A stretch of DNA of 64,000 bases, taken from Klebsormidium nitens (taxonomy: Eukaryota; Streptophyta; Klebsormidiophyceae; Klebsormidiales; Klebsormidiaceae). Location of the stretch: positions 1 through 64,000 of the forward strand of contig DF237099.1 in the NCBI GenBank assembly GCA_000708835.1, in the 5' to 3' direction. Position numbers and translations under genes: made by a program. Below are positions 1 through 10,834 of this stretch, piece by piece (positions within the stretch are counted from its first letter, which is position 1; every line of letters begins with the position of its first letter). The notes below the pieces were generated by a model. The model did no database searches. It was not told where the DNA came from and was given only the letters and a program-made list of their open reading frames with translations.

Positions 1-884
1 AACCAGTCGTAATCGTTACAACCATTCATCGTGCTACAAATTGGAACAGTCAATGCACATTTGTATCAAGTTAACGCATCCATTTTGGAGGCCACATCAC
101 GTCATCGGAAAACCCGGCTAGCTAGCTTTTACAACTATTGAAGAAGCTCGCTTGCAGAACTGATGCTGCCAGCGCTCGGTCACGTACATGCAAATTCTTT
201 GCGATGCAACACTAGTAGTGGCAATGCCAATGATCCATCCGAATCTATGCCACCCAGGAACCGATCGAGAGCCGCATGTACATTGAATAAGCAAATACAT
301 GTACTAGCTAGAGAAACACGCTGTTGGATCGAAGATCTTTTGAACATCAATCAAGTGGATGTGCTGCCGCTGGCGGCCGGGTAGCCATATACTAGCAACA
401 TGCAATTCCATATAATGCTAGCTGTAAGTTCGACTTCCGAATTCTAGCCCAGACCCTTTCGATGGTGCGCAACGCTTCCGCCTGACGCCAACACTGGACA
501 TGGATTCGCGACCGCATGCAAACCAACAAGCTGCAGTCATTCCCGGATCTCGCATGCATTTACGACAGTCCAGTAAGTGGATCGGAACATGCAAATGGCA
601 TTGGAATAGGTCAACTCGCCCTGCACTGGCAGCCTACGAGCACGCTTTCTTAGATTCCGCTGGACTCCGTGAAACTAGTACGAGCAAAGCCTTGGATGAC
701 CCGGACTCCACAAAGTACTCACGTACGCTTTCGCAAGTGCAACGTGCGGGCAGTTTGATTTGCAGAGACCTGAAAAGGATTCATTGCGACTACTTGTCAA
801 CGTTCTCAGTCAATCCGTGTTTGCTTTCAAAGTCACCTACCTAGCAAAGCATCGGAGTACTCGCTACATGTGCTTCATGCAAAG

Positions 885-1022
885 TCGCTCTAAACAATCC
901 CATCATGTACACCCGCCTCGACCCGCCTCGCCTCCTGTGTTTTGGCATATCGAAGTATCGCTCTAAACAATCCCTTAATGTACACCCGCCTCTCCCCGCC
1001 TCGTGTTTATTAGCATATTACA
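885..1022. repeat. Two-copy direct repeat, 73-base period
   Basis: A unit starting with TCGCTCTAAACAATCCC and continuing into ATGTACACCCGCCTC begins at 885 and again at 958. The two copies differ by a few substitutions and by a shorter CCGCCTC-rich stretch in the second. It lies in non-coding DNA and no function is implied. Confidence 0.75.
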
Positions 1023-1256
1023 GTGTTTACCAAATGATCATGGTAGCTACTAGAATCAGATTCATAAGCGAAGACTTGTACTCGTCTTCTTCGCCCTTGA
1101 ATATTACTAGCAATTTTTAGCTCGGAGGCGCCCAAATCTGGATTGTCGACTCACGATGTGTGCACAAGATTGCCCTGCATGTAAAAGCGTGAAGTTGTCA
1201 TCAAGATTGTCACATGACATAGAGACACTTCCCAAAATCCGCAGCGGATGAGACAG

Positions 1257-1480
1257 GACGGCTGCCCACAGTCGGATGGTCGTTCCAGGTGAACACAACG
1301 AAGTCTCTCTCGTTTCTGTGAAAGTAAACACCAAGAGGCAATCTAAGAATTCAAAGGAATGACATATGGCCTGCCGGAACGAAGGCCTCACTGGAAAGTC
1401 AAGGCCACTCAATCAACGTCAATGGAACTGATCAACGGGGCTGAAAAAAGCAAATGCTTTCAGAGCGCAATAGCCCACGG
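1257..1480. repeat. Diverged dispersed repeat, copy A
   Basis: About 117 bases (1257-1373) align by eye with 5544-5663 in an RPAP2 intron. Shared anchors include GACGGC, AGTCGGATG, TCTCTCG, AGAGGCA and AATGACATATGGCCTGCC against GTGACGCATAGCCTTCC. A further shared patch, TAGCCCAC, lies about 200 bases downstream in both copies. No terminal repeats or coding capacity are visible. It is probably an old transposon remnant. Confidence 0.5.
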
Positions 1481-1761
1481 GACCTGTTGGCTGCATGACA
1501 TGACAGCGTTCGGGCAGCGATCAGAAAACGGGTCCGCACGGAACCGTACTGGGCACAACGAAAATTGGTTCTTCTGCAATTAATATAGCTGAAAACAGTC
1601 CGAGAAAGAAGGAGTGGGAGACTTATCCTAGCAATCGAAACAAAATGAGACTGATCAAGGCCGCCGTCATATGGTTGTCACGTACTGCATCTGAACGAAT
1701 CTTCTGTGTGACATGCCCGCCCATGTTAATTTCAGCGGTTTGGATTCACCTGTACACCTTA

Positions 1762-3696
1762 CTATGGGTTGTTCCGCAGGGACGCCTCTTGTTTGCAAGT
1801 TTGCTTGTGGCCCGCTTTCCATGCTGTTTTCTGGCACCCTGCATAAGGTCAACCAACCAGATTGAGTGGACGCCTGAATGCACTGAACATTGCAAGGGTG
1901 CCCCCAGACTGAAGTAGTGGAGGTTCAGTAACCCTCTACCGAAGACACAGCAACACCTCAATAGTAGCGATGTCAACGGGTATTTCCTTCAGCTGCACAT
2001 ATCAGTTCAGGCGGAGCATAGCTACTTCAAGGACCTGAGGCTTTAGACAAATGGAGATATGCGAGACAAAGTAGAAAATGTTATGAGCTTCGGATGAGGT
2101 TGTTCTGAAAGCGAAGTTACAACAGGGACCAAATGGAAAGAGCATGAAGCTGCTTCTTCGATCTAAGAAGATCTTGTCGACTTAGCGACTTGAAACATAC
2201 GCAGACTCTCTCCAGATTTCCAAGTAACGAACACTCATCCTGTCTGAGAACTAGAGAGACAAGATACAAAATTCCAATCTGCAATCAACATTTGTCTACA
2301 CCGGTCACGTCTCTTTGAAAAGTATAAAATGATGAACCAGCTCACCTGGTCCACAGTAGACTGCGAGCTTGCACGCCCCACACCTTTGAAACTCTCCAGG
2401 ATTGTCCTCAAACTTCCCGCACCCCGGGTTCGAGCACTTTCTCACCGCTCTCCTGTCTTGCAATGTTAAGCCCCTCTTCAGCGCTTCCTCCATGGTAGCA
2501 TCCCTGTCTGCCGATTTGACCGGGTATAAGAGGGCCCGTTCCTCGCGTTCAGTGTTCGACAAAAGAATCTTACGCAGCTGTGATGCTCTTTGCACGGCTG
2601 CCCGGTCTTCTCGTGCGCTTTCCTTCATTTGAACCATTGAAAACTGGCTGCCCAGGAAGCACCCAGTTCCATTCCGAGCAAGAGCAGTTGACTCTGTGAG
2701 GAAACCCGCAAAAATAGCGAGCCTCATGGAATCGTCAAAGTTCTGCAGCTCGTCCTGGCAAAGAAGCAGGGCGAGAACCGACGATCTGAGCATTGGGATC
2801 TCAGGAGCGGCTTCTTGGCGTCTGGTAGGGCTGTGAACTCGATGCGCAGTGAATTGGGCAAGTGTCTCAATAGTGTAGAGGATCTGCGCCTTACTGGAAG
2901 ACTCCATGAAAATCTTGGCTGTAAAGCGGAGGAAGCTTTCCTCGAGAGACTTCACAGGAGATCCAGTGAAGCAGTACGTCCGAGCAGTGTGAATGACTGA
3001 GGCAGCAATCATCACCACCATCTTGTTCTGGAAGTCTGCAACCGCATGGTCCATGACTGCCGCGAGAAAGTCTGTGCTCTGGCCGATCTCCTTCCGGAAA
3101 GCCTCAGAGTAGAAAAGCTTAGGAATGGCACAAAGGACCGCTTCTTTTATCTGAAGCTCTGGCCGCATCCCTAAATCCAGTTCTACACCCAGAGTGAACT
3201 CCTTGAGAAAGAGGTTCTTCAGAAGCACAGGCAGACGCGGCGACACTTTCAGTATGTACTTTGCAGTGCGGCTGTCCACTGCAAGGCACTCTACCGCGCT
3301 GGCACAAATGATTGGCTTCAACAGAATTGGGGCATAACCGTTCGCCGTAGCAGACAGCTTCTCCGTATCCTCAGGGCTAGGCAGCAGAAGCCACCGTCCA
3401 GCCAACGACTCTTCCAACCCCTGGTTGACTGACTTCATGAACCCCCTCTCTAGGAGAAAGACAGCTGCATGAACTGCACTCTCTGCGGACGCTGATCTCA
3501 CGAATGGCTGGAAGATATCCTTGAAGCGTCGGATAGCTAGCAACCTAACCACCGCGTCGGTTGACTGCGATTCCTCCAGGATGCGCTGCAAAACTTGCGA
3601 TGTTTCTGGTCTCATTGGATCCACAAAAGCGGTATTCCGTGGAAACACGGTGTTGGCAATCCCTTCAATCTGAGCCCTGCTGTACCCAGCCGCCAT
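1762..3696 (-). CDS. MYND-type zinc-finger protein with helical N-terminal region
   Basis: Two exons, 3696-2346 and 1838-1762, give 475 residues. The long exon runs into a donor (CCAG/GTGAG) inside the zinc finger. The acceptor at 1839-1840 (TGCAG) restores the finger in phase and ends at TAG. The completed C-terminal MYND finger has Cys421, Cys426, Cys439, Cys442, Cys448, Cys452, His461 and Cys465, which is the family's C-C-C-C-C-C-H-C order. MYND fingers usually bind proline-rich peptides. The preceding 400 residues are leucine- and alanine-rich and look like an armadillo/HEAT-type helical fold, though I cannot name a family. The ATG at 3696 was chosen because the frame upstream offers only a TTG start. 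There is no SET domain, so a histone methyltransferase is unlikely. The partner and cellular role are unknown. Confidence 0.8.
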
Positions 3697-4975
3697 GTTC
3701 GCTGCCCCTTCGCCGGAGTGCAAAACTCAAGAGTGCGCCTGCCTTTTTTAAACGCCCTGCTGCAGCCAATCGGCACCACCAACCAATGACGAATTCCTGG
3801 ATCAAAATGCCTGAACTGCTGACTAGCTACTTTCACAGAGATTCCTAGCTGGATTTCAAGGAGTGCCATGCAGACAAATGCCAATGCCAATGGCATAGCG
3901 TGCCTCGACTCCATTGTCCAAGCTTGATCTGTCTTGTCAAGAGCTGTACGTTGCATTGTCAGCAACACAGGAGATCTATTTTGCAAATATTGCAACGGCG
4001 CGCCGCTCAATGTGCGTGCGCGCGTCTTTCCAGCTTCCCCACCTCTCAGTCTGCCGTTTCCGGTCGTTTCGCGATTCCGCCGTTCAGCCTGTAGCCCGGA
4101 ATACCGTCTTGCATTCCCTTCCTGTGTAAAGGCTCGTACAAGGCCTCCGAGCCGGGCTCTGCCAGGTGTGCAGGTGAGCCCGGTCTGGTATAAATAACTC
4201 CTTGTTGTCCTAATATTGGTCAGCGGAAGGGTCTCGCTATAGGGTTGTATGTCTTTCTACTTTCGTGCGTGTCTGTGCAACGCCTTCATCAAGCGTCGCG
4301 CTAAATTCAGTTTTGCCGCCCTCAATATCTCTTAAAGTAATCTTGCTGTCATAAGAGTACCTCGAGGGGTATTCCGATATCGCGATCACACAAAAAGGTC
4401 TAGATTAGACGTTTGCTCCGCAGCAACATCTGCCATTTATGGTCGAAGACATGGACTTCAATCATTGTGCCCGCGGCCAACATCATTTGATAACTGTTCA
4501 CCGGCAATATGCGAGCCGTCATATTGCATGAGTTCATCAAAACGTCAAGCAAGTTGCTTACGGTGAATTCTCTCTCAGAGACTATACACGCATGGGTGCA
4601 GATTTGCCCGGCCGGCCTCTTCGAAATTGCATAGCGGCATGTCGTGCACCAGCCGCTGTTGATAGCAACTTGCATTGAGCACACTTTCCGGGCCAGTCTG
4701 CTGGCGTTGGAATAGTGAAGTAGGGCCAGCTCAGAACTTGATTCAACACATTCAAGGAGTGACGCTTGCAAACATGCAACATTAGGCCGGCTACAGCCAT
4801 GAAGATGCGGGGCAATCAGCACGGATAGCCTCTCCTGAAAGAATTGTATACTAAGAGCAAGGTAAGTCCAATAGCGTGTTCACTTTAAAGTCTCGACAAT
4901 CTTGGATGGACATCCTTTGTGTACACCGGTAACCTTTGCGCGAAGTACCACCTGTCTCTCATGCACTCAAAATGT
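3697..4975. other. Intergenic region, MYND 5' flank to RPAP2 3' end
   Basis: This interval is the 5' flank of the minus-strand MYND gene and the 3' flank of RPAP2. A TATA-like TATAAATAA lies near 4190 on the plus strand, but no gene follows it in that orientation. Several short frames overlap near 3900-4200 and 4400-4820 without any family signature, and I see no further gene. Confidence 0.45.
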
Positions 4976-7900
4976 TTACCCGTTGGTCGAGCCCGCTGGC
5001 ACCAACTTTGCATGCAAAAGTTCGTACTCCTTTTTGTCGCCCTTGAGTGTCTCGAGCGCTTGTCCTAAGGAAGGCCGGTCTTCGAACGAGGAACCAAGGA
5101 CGGGCGTGCTTCGACGCGACAGTGCGTGCAGCATGAGGAGGGTCAGGAGCTGCCAGCCAGGGGACTTCAGAGGAGGAAGAGGGTCCGTGAAACTGAACGT
5201 CCGCACGAGATTGCCCTGCATGTCACACAACATGTCGTCAGAGCCACTCCGCGGCACAAAAGACAATCCTCAACTAGAGTGTCCTACCCCTTGGAAGTTT
5301 TTGCGGATGGAAGGGTTTATTATGGGGTCAAGGATTTTTCGTTTTCGAAGCAGTGAATCTGCTGAGGTTAGTAGGGGGTTCCGCGCTCAAATTTCAATCT
5401 CGGTCATCCCGGTTAACCCGGTAAGGGTTTCGGCCAATAGAATCACGAATAAAAATGCCTTGCCGTTTTAGGAACATGTCGTGTCAACAAGGGAGGCATA
5501 GCCCGAGGCATCTTCTATCGAAGACTTTCCAGCACAAGTGAAGGACGGCCGGCCAAAGTCGGATGATCGTATCCACATGAAAGACGACGAGGCTCTCGCT
5601 GTTGTCAGAAAGCGACACTCAGAGGCAGTTGGTAAATACGGAGGAGTGACGCATAGCCTTCCTTAATGAAAAGCCGGACTCCTGAGCAAGACAATTCCTT
5701 CCTCACCCACTGCAGACGGCTTCAGCCCGCGACGTAAGAGCAGTAGCCCACAGGGCCTGGATAGCAAACCTGAGACCGACGGCAACGCCTACTTGACCAG
5801 ATATGCAGTCTCACTTCAGGAACGGGAAGATTAGCGCACTTCAAACGCGCGGAAAGCGTGAGAATTGACAGCGTGAGCGACGCCTTACAAGCGCTTCCTC
5901 CAGCTCCGGACGCGGCACCTTCAGCTGCATCGCGCGCTGCACGTCCGGCAGAGCCCTTCGGACGCACTCCTGGAACGCGCGCCTGATCGCTGCGGACGCT
6001 CCATTGTCCAGAACTACTCTCGGCTCGTAGTCCCGTCCCCCCACACTGATCACCCCACCTTCAGACTCCCCCCCCTGGAAAAAGGCGTCCGGACCGTGCA
6101 GGAAACGGAGGGTATCGGCCGAGATCCACGAGTCCAGGGCCGTCCAAAGCCGTCCGAATTGCGACAGCTCCGCACTGAACCCTTGCGGGGGGGCGCCCAT
6201 CCACCCCTGCCCTGAGTCGTCATCTTCGTCCTCTTCCGGTGTAACGCTGGCCCCGCTTGTGGACGTCGCGTTACTCCCCCGCCCCTGCTCGGTCTGCCGG
6301 TTTTCGCTCTCGTTTCGCTCTACGACGCCCCCCGTTTCTAGGCCGCGCTTCACCCCACCGCTTTCTTCCGGTCCTTCCTCATTCTCGAGCCCGCTTATTT
6401 CCGTCAGACTGGCACTCGCCCGTTTTGAACGAGCATCTCTGCGACTGCCACTTGGCGCCCCCTCGTTGGCTGGTTGGACCGTCATCCCGAGACTCTGCAT
6501 TGCCTCAGTCGCATCGAATTCTCCCGTTTCGACCCTAGCTGCCGCCTCCGCCAAGGCAGTTGCTACTGCCTGTGCCGACTGCAACCGGAGATCCGGTTCT
6601 TCTTCCGGCTGGCCGCGATCAGATGCAAAATCAGTAGCGCCGTTTGCGCCCTTTTTTAGACTTTCCACGACGCCCTTCCCAGCCGCCCCGTGCGCTTTAC
6701 CCTTCTCTTCAGCACTGCGTTTGGAAGGCCGGGGCTCTGACGTCATTCCTGACGATGCCGCATCAATCCTTTGCCTTGACGCTTCGTCTGTCGATCCCGC
6801 TTCTGTTGGCACAGGACTTTCCTTTTCTCCTTCGGTGTAGCGTGAGACACTGATCCCCGCTTCCGCAGCGCTCTGGTCCAACCTCCGACTCCATTCTGCC
6901 CCCGACTCCCCAAAGCCCGTCCCCATTCCGGCCATTGTCAAATCAGCCTCTCTTCTCCCCGACACGACTTTTGTCGCATCCGTTTCCCCATTTTTCTGAA
7001 GTCCGGATTCTTGCTCCACTTTCCTCTCTGCTTCTCTTGAAGCCGCACCCTTTACAGGCCCTGATTTTCGACTTCTAGCTCCTACAGACCCGTCAACGGA
7101 TCTTTTCTGGGCACCCCTCCTGGGAACGTACCCCTCAATCGCGTCCGATTGTCCAGCCTCAGGAGCGCTGACGTCAGCGCTGACGTCACCCGGCGTCCGT
7201 TCCACAAGCGTGGCGCTCATGACGGCTGGACTCGCGGAGCTGCCCTCTTCCTCTGGTCTCCGCTTGGTGACGTCAGCAGCTGCGAAGGGAAAGGGCTGAC
7301 ATCAAAGACCGGGAAAGTGTTCGTAACTGTGATCGCTCATTTCGCTTGGTCGAACACGTATTCGCAGCAGATCTTCGATCTTTGGAAGCCTTCTGTTCCT
7401 TCGCCTTGCTGTGCGCTGCTTTAACGACAGAGGGCCTCCCATTGCTTGAGGGGAATGCATCAAGATGGTGGCCCGGTACTCTGTTTTATCGGGTAGAGCT
7501 ACGTGGAGCAGAGCCTTGGATGCGAATGGAGTCGGAGTCCAGCGAAGTGATCGTGCTTGCATTTTTAAACAGCGCAAAACTCCTTCTCCCTGAAATGGTC
7601 GATCTCTGTCATTGGTGCGGAACAATAATCAGCAGTCGGGATCCAGCCTCGAGTGAACGTGTACTTCGCTCAGTCGACGCTTTCACCATCCATTCAGGCC
7701 CTTCCTGCGGATCACCGTCATACCCCATCGGCGTCTTATTTCAAACGAACTGGACCCAACAAACGTACATGCGCGAAGCACAAATCATTCTCCATTAAAA
7801 TTCTCCACCAGTCCTGATATTCTCCACCAGTCCTGATTCTTTTGCTGGTCGACCTGGTCACCGCTCTAAGGCTCTGAATATTTCTTCAACCGAAATGAAG

Positions 7901-10211
7901 TGAGAGAAGAATCTTTACCTTGAAAACTGGCTCGCTTCTCCGCTCCCCCTGGCCGCCCCGTCACCGTAGCAACTATCGCCTGGAGCTCGTCCCCAGTCGG
8001 CAGCAGCGGGCGCTCGTCCTCGAGAGACGCCCGGAACGCCCCGCTGCGGACCACGTGGTCCAGGCCGCAGAATCGGACGGTGTCGGAAGTGTCGAAGACG
8101 CGCTTGTGCGCGAGGGAGATGCGGTAGTGGCCCTTCCTGCATGGTGAGGGGCGGAATCTCATGATGGGACCGAGGAGTTCAAGGAGTCGGCGATCTTTCT
8201 CAAGAGGAAAAAGTCAGATGCTTGTCAAGGCAGAGTGGGCTTCAAGAAACGTTGCGGAAAGGGGGGAGTACAGTATCCTGAGCGCAACTTTGTGAGAACT
8301 GAGGGGAGGTTGAGCTTGACCCCTGATCGTGGTCCCTTGACTCCCAACTCCTTCTGGAATCCTGTCTTTCCTGACGTCTTCGAATTCCCAGTCTTCAACG
8401 CCGCTCAGGCCTCAATGTGACTATTATCGCCCTCAGTCCAACAATACAGCATGTGAACTCTTCTCAGTGTAATTGAAAGGGAGCCTCACCTTGAATCTTT
8501 CTGTGGCAGCACGTTGTCGCACAGCGGGTACCCACACACGCCAGCAATTGCCCTTTCCTCGATGATATCATCATAGTCGGACTTGGGTAACAGACGCCTC
8601 TGCAGAGCCAGAAAAAGGGTGGTCTCTGATGCACTGTGAATGGGAAAACAATCCCTTTCTGAGACCACACAATCGCTCCCTAAGGTTTTAGATGACGTGA
8701 CAAGCATACTTTTTCCTGCACGCCAGCGGCAGTACGTGGAAAAAGGAGGTCTTTGCGCAAAGCATCGAGGCCGAAGCTGTGACAGTCAAACATATGAACC
8801 AACCAGTAAGGTCGAGTGCTTCGAACATGCAGGATCACTAAGGAGAAGCAACAAGGCCAAACAAAAAGTGGGGCTGATCCTGCAAGTAGAAGCAATTGTG
8901 ACACATTCCCGGTTTCGAACCCCGACCTGCGGCCTCGCTGCTAACGGAGACTTGCTTTATCCCGATAAGGGAAACGTGCAATTAGCCGCAGATTCCGGCT
9001 GACAATGAACAGCGCCTTCCCTTGTTTGCCTTCTCCAAGTCTTACGTCCCTTCTTCACACGTAGGTTAAGGTGAAGCATGCTGTCAAACTCAATAGGTCA
9101 CGGTGCTGCCTGCTGATCGGCCACCACAGAACCGAGCCAGTTATTCTGCAAAATATTTCAGCTGAATATTTAAGCTCCCTTAAGATGTTTTCATTTCCAA
9201 GCGGCATGGGGAGCTTATTGGAGTGTCAGAGAAACGCAACCTCTGCCATGCACCAGAATCGGCGCCTAAGCCCCTAGCACCCCACCACTCGGGACCCCCT
9301 ACTTTCGCTTACTCAAGTCGGCATTGAGTGCATTCATTAAAGGAACTTCTTGAAAGTGTTGACTAGGTCAAAGATGTTCTCAGCATAATCTCATGCGTGA
9401 TTTACATCAACGCACGGGGTTTGAATCAGCAAGAAGAAGAGTCTTAAGCTGCAGGTCTAGTGAGCATGTAGGACTGTCTGTACGGGCCTTTCCATCCTCA
9501 ATACAAGATGATAAGATACTCATCTGGAACTTCATGTAAGAGACCCAGGGCCGCGTGTGAACAAACTCCTCATGGCCCCACTCAATCAGTAACATGAATG
9601 TATCCACTCACCGAAGCTTGCAGCTGCTTGTCCGTGGTGGGCCCCTCCAGCAGCGCCATCTGCGCTTCAAACACCGCCGCGTTGTGCTCGCGCAGTGTCC
9701 TCGCCAGTATCTCCGCTTTCTCTCGCCGGAGCCTGTCATTTGTATCCACTTCTTCAACGATGGGCTCCACAGCAGCTTTGGGTGGGGGCCCCAAGTCCTT
9801 TCCTACTTTCTTGGGGCCACCTCTTGGGGGTTTCGCAGCCTTCTTAGACTTCGGCTGCGAACGCAAATTGCCACTGACCGCCTGATCCGCCTGTTGCACC
9901 CCAGCCATCGAAGACCCCGAACCCCGCCCGCTTTGTCCCTCGTCGTTCGCGCTTGCCTTCACCTGCGGACCGCCAATGTCAGCATTGCGTACAGGCAGTG
10001 GCCTCGCGGTCACTGAACCGCGCTCCTGCAATCTTCTGGTTCCTTGCGCTGGTTGGACTCGCTGCTCTTGTTCAGACACGGTTTGTTTTGCTGCCACTGC
10101 GCCGGCGGCGGCAGCCTCGTCTCTGCCGGCGCTCTCCTCAGGCTGTGCAGCAGCTTGGATGTCCTCGTCTGCGGGCCCATAGTGGAAGATAGCGGGCACA
10201 CGGTCGGCCAT
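4976..10211 (-). CDS. RPAP2/RIMA homolog, putative RNA polymerase II CTD phosphatase (RTR1 family)
   Basis: Five exons on the minus strand: 10211-9612, 8599-8490, 8136-7919, 7279-5889 and 5215-4976, giving 852 residues. All phases agree and the model ends in TAA. Residues 201-300 form the RTR1 zinc finger, with ligands Cys222, Cys227, Cys260 and His264. The last ligand is His, as in yeast Rtr1. The motif SDYDDIIEERAI precedes it, as in plant RIMA. A long acidic, Ser/Gly-rich linker in exon 4 leads to the plant-specific C-terminal domain (GFSAELSQFGRLWTALDSWI through LPPLKSPGWQLLTLLMLHAL), split across exons 4 and 5. Family knowledge: RPAP2/RIMA binds IYO/RPAP1, helps polymerase II enter the nucleus and removes Ser5 phosphate from its CTD. 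Start: first ATG of exon 1. The gene is head to head with the AKR gene. Confidence 0.9.
5544..5790. repeat. Diverged dispersed repeat, copy B, inside RPAP2 intron 4
   Basis: This partner of copy A (1257-1480) has the same orientation relative to the plus strand and lies within the 673-base intron between RPAP2 exons 4 and 5. By-eye identity is roughly two thirds over 120 bases, and a shared TAGCCCAC patch follows. It is probably a transposon remnant. Confidence 0.5.
7801..7838. repeat. Two-copy tandem repeat, 19-base unit
   Basis: TTCTCCACCAGTCCTGATA at 7801 is followed at once by a copy at 7820 with one changed base. It lies in RPAP2 intron 3. Confidence 0.85.
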
Positions 10212-10834
10212 GGCGCTCCTCTGCGCGCCCCCTCTTCCACTGCCAGCTTTGGACGAGTGTGTTCTGCTAGTTCCGAGCTGTGTCTCTGCTCGATCATGAA
10301 CAGAGCAGAGACAAGCTTGTCAAGGCGTTTGAGGCCCTGCAAAGCCAGATGTTGAGGAAGCGAGGGACCCCGGCCCCCTTTCTGGTGCCCCGGGAGCTTT
10401 ATGCCCAAGCGCTTCTCCGAGTACATAGCTCGGGTACTTCGCCCCGGGTTCATCTGTCTCAGGCCCAGGGGGAGCCAAGTTGCAAAATCGCAGGCTGAGG
10501 CAGCATGCAGGTACCGTACACCTTGTAAAGTGCTGCACGCAGCACTCAGATTCCACTGTCAACATCAGGGGAGCCAGGTGGACGAGAGGCGCAAACTCAG
10601 AGTCAAAGCCTCTTGGGCTTCTATTAGTATTAGCTAGGCACTTCAGATGTGGCCCCTTCTTGTGGCGTGCAGGTTGCCATGGAGACGTTCTCTGCTAGCA
10701 TAGCTGGATGTGTCTGCGCAAGAGGCCGGCCTCTGTTCCAGCTGCGCGGTTCCTGACGTCAAGAGGGTATTTCACCTGGCGCTCTATTGTAGTCCTTAAA
10801 TGATGACACAGAAGGTTATGTAGGCTGGGCAGCA
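10212..10834. promoter_or_regulatory. Candidate bidirectional promoter between RPAP2 and the AKR gene
   Basis: The 623 bases between the two divergent ATG codons must hold both 5' leaders and both promoters. A TGACGTCA-like element (CCTGACGTCAAG near 10750) is visible. No convincing TATA box was found. Shared regulation is inference from distance only. Confidence 0.45.

Larger units (their letters stand above)
1..1761. other. Region without a recognisable gene
   Basis: No open frame here shows a known family or a convincing exon chain. The stretch lies downstream of the 3' end of the MYND gene, which is on the minus strand and ends at 1762. It holds a two-copy direct repeat (885-1022) and one copy of a diverged dispersed repeat (about 1257-1480), described separately. 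Confidence 0.5.

Noticed and set aside
8900-8935. GGTTTCGAACCCC resembling a tRNA T-arm
   Set aside because: No matching acceptor stem, D-arm or anticodon arm could be placed upstream.
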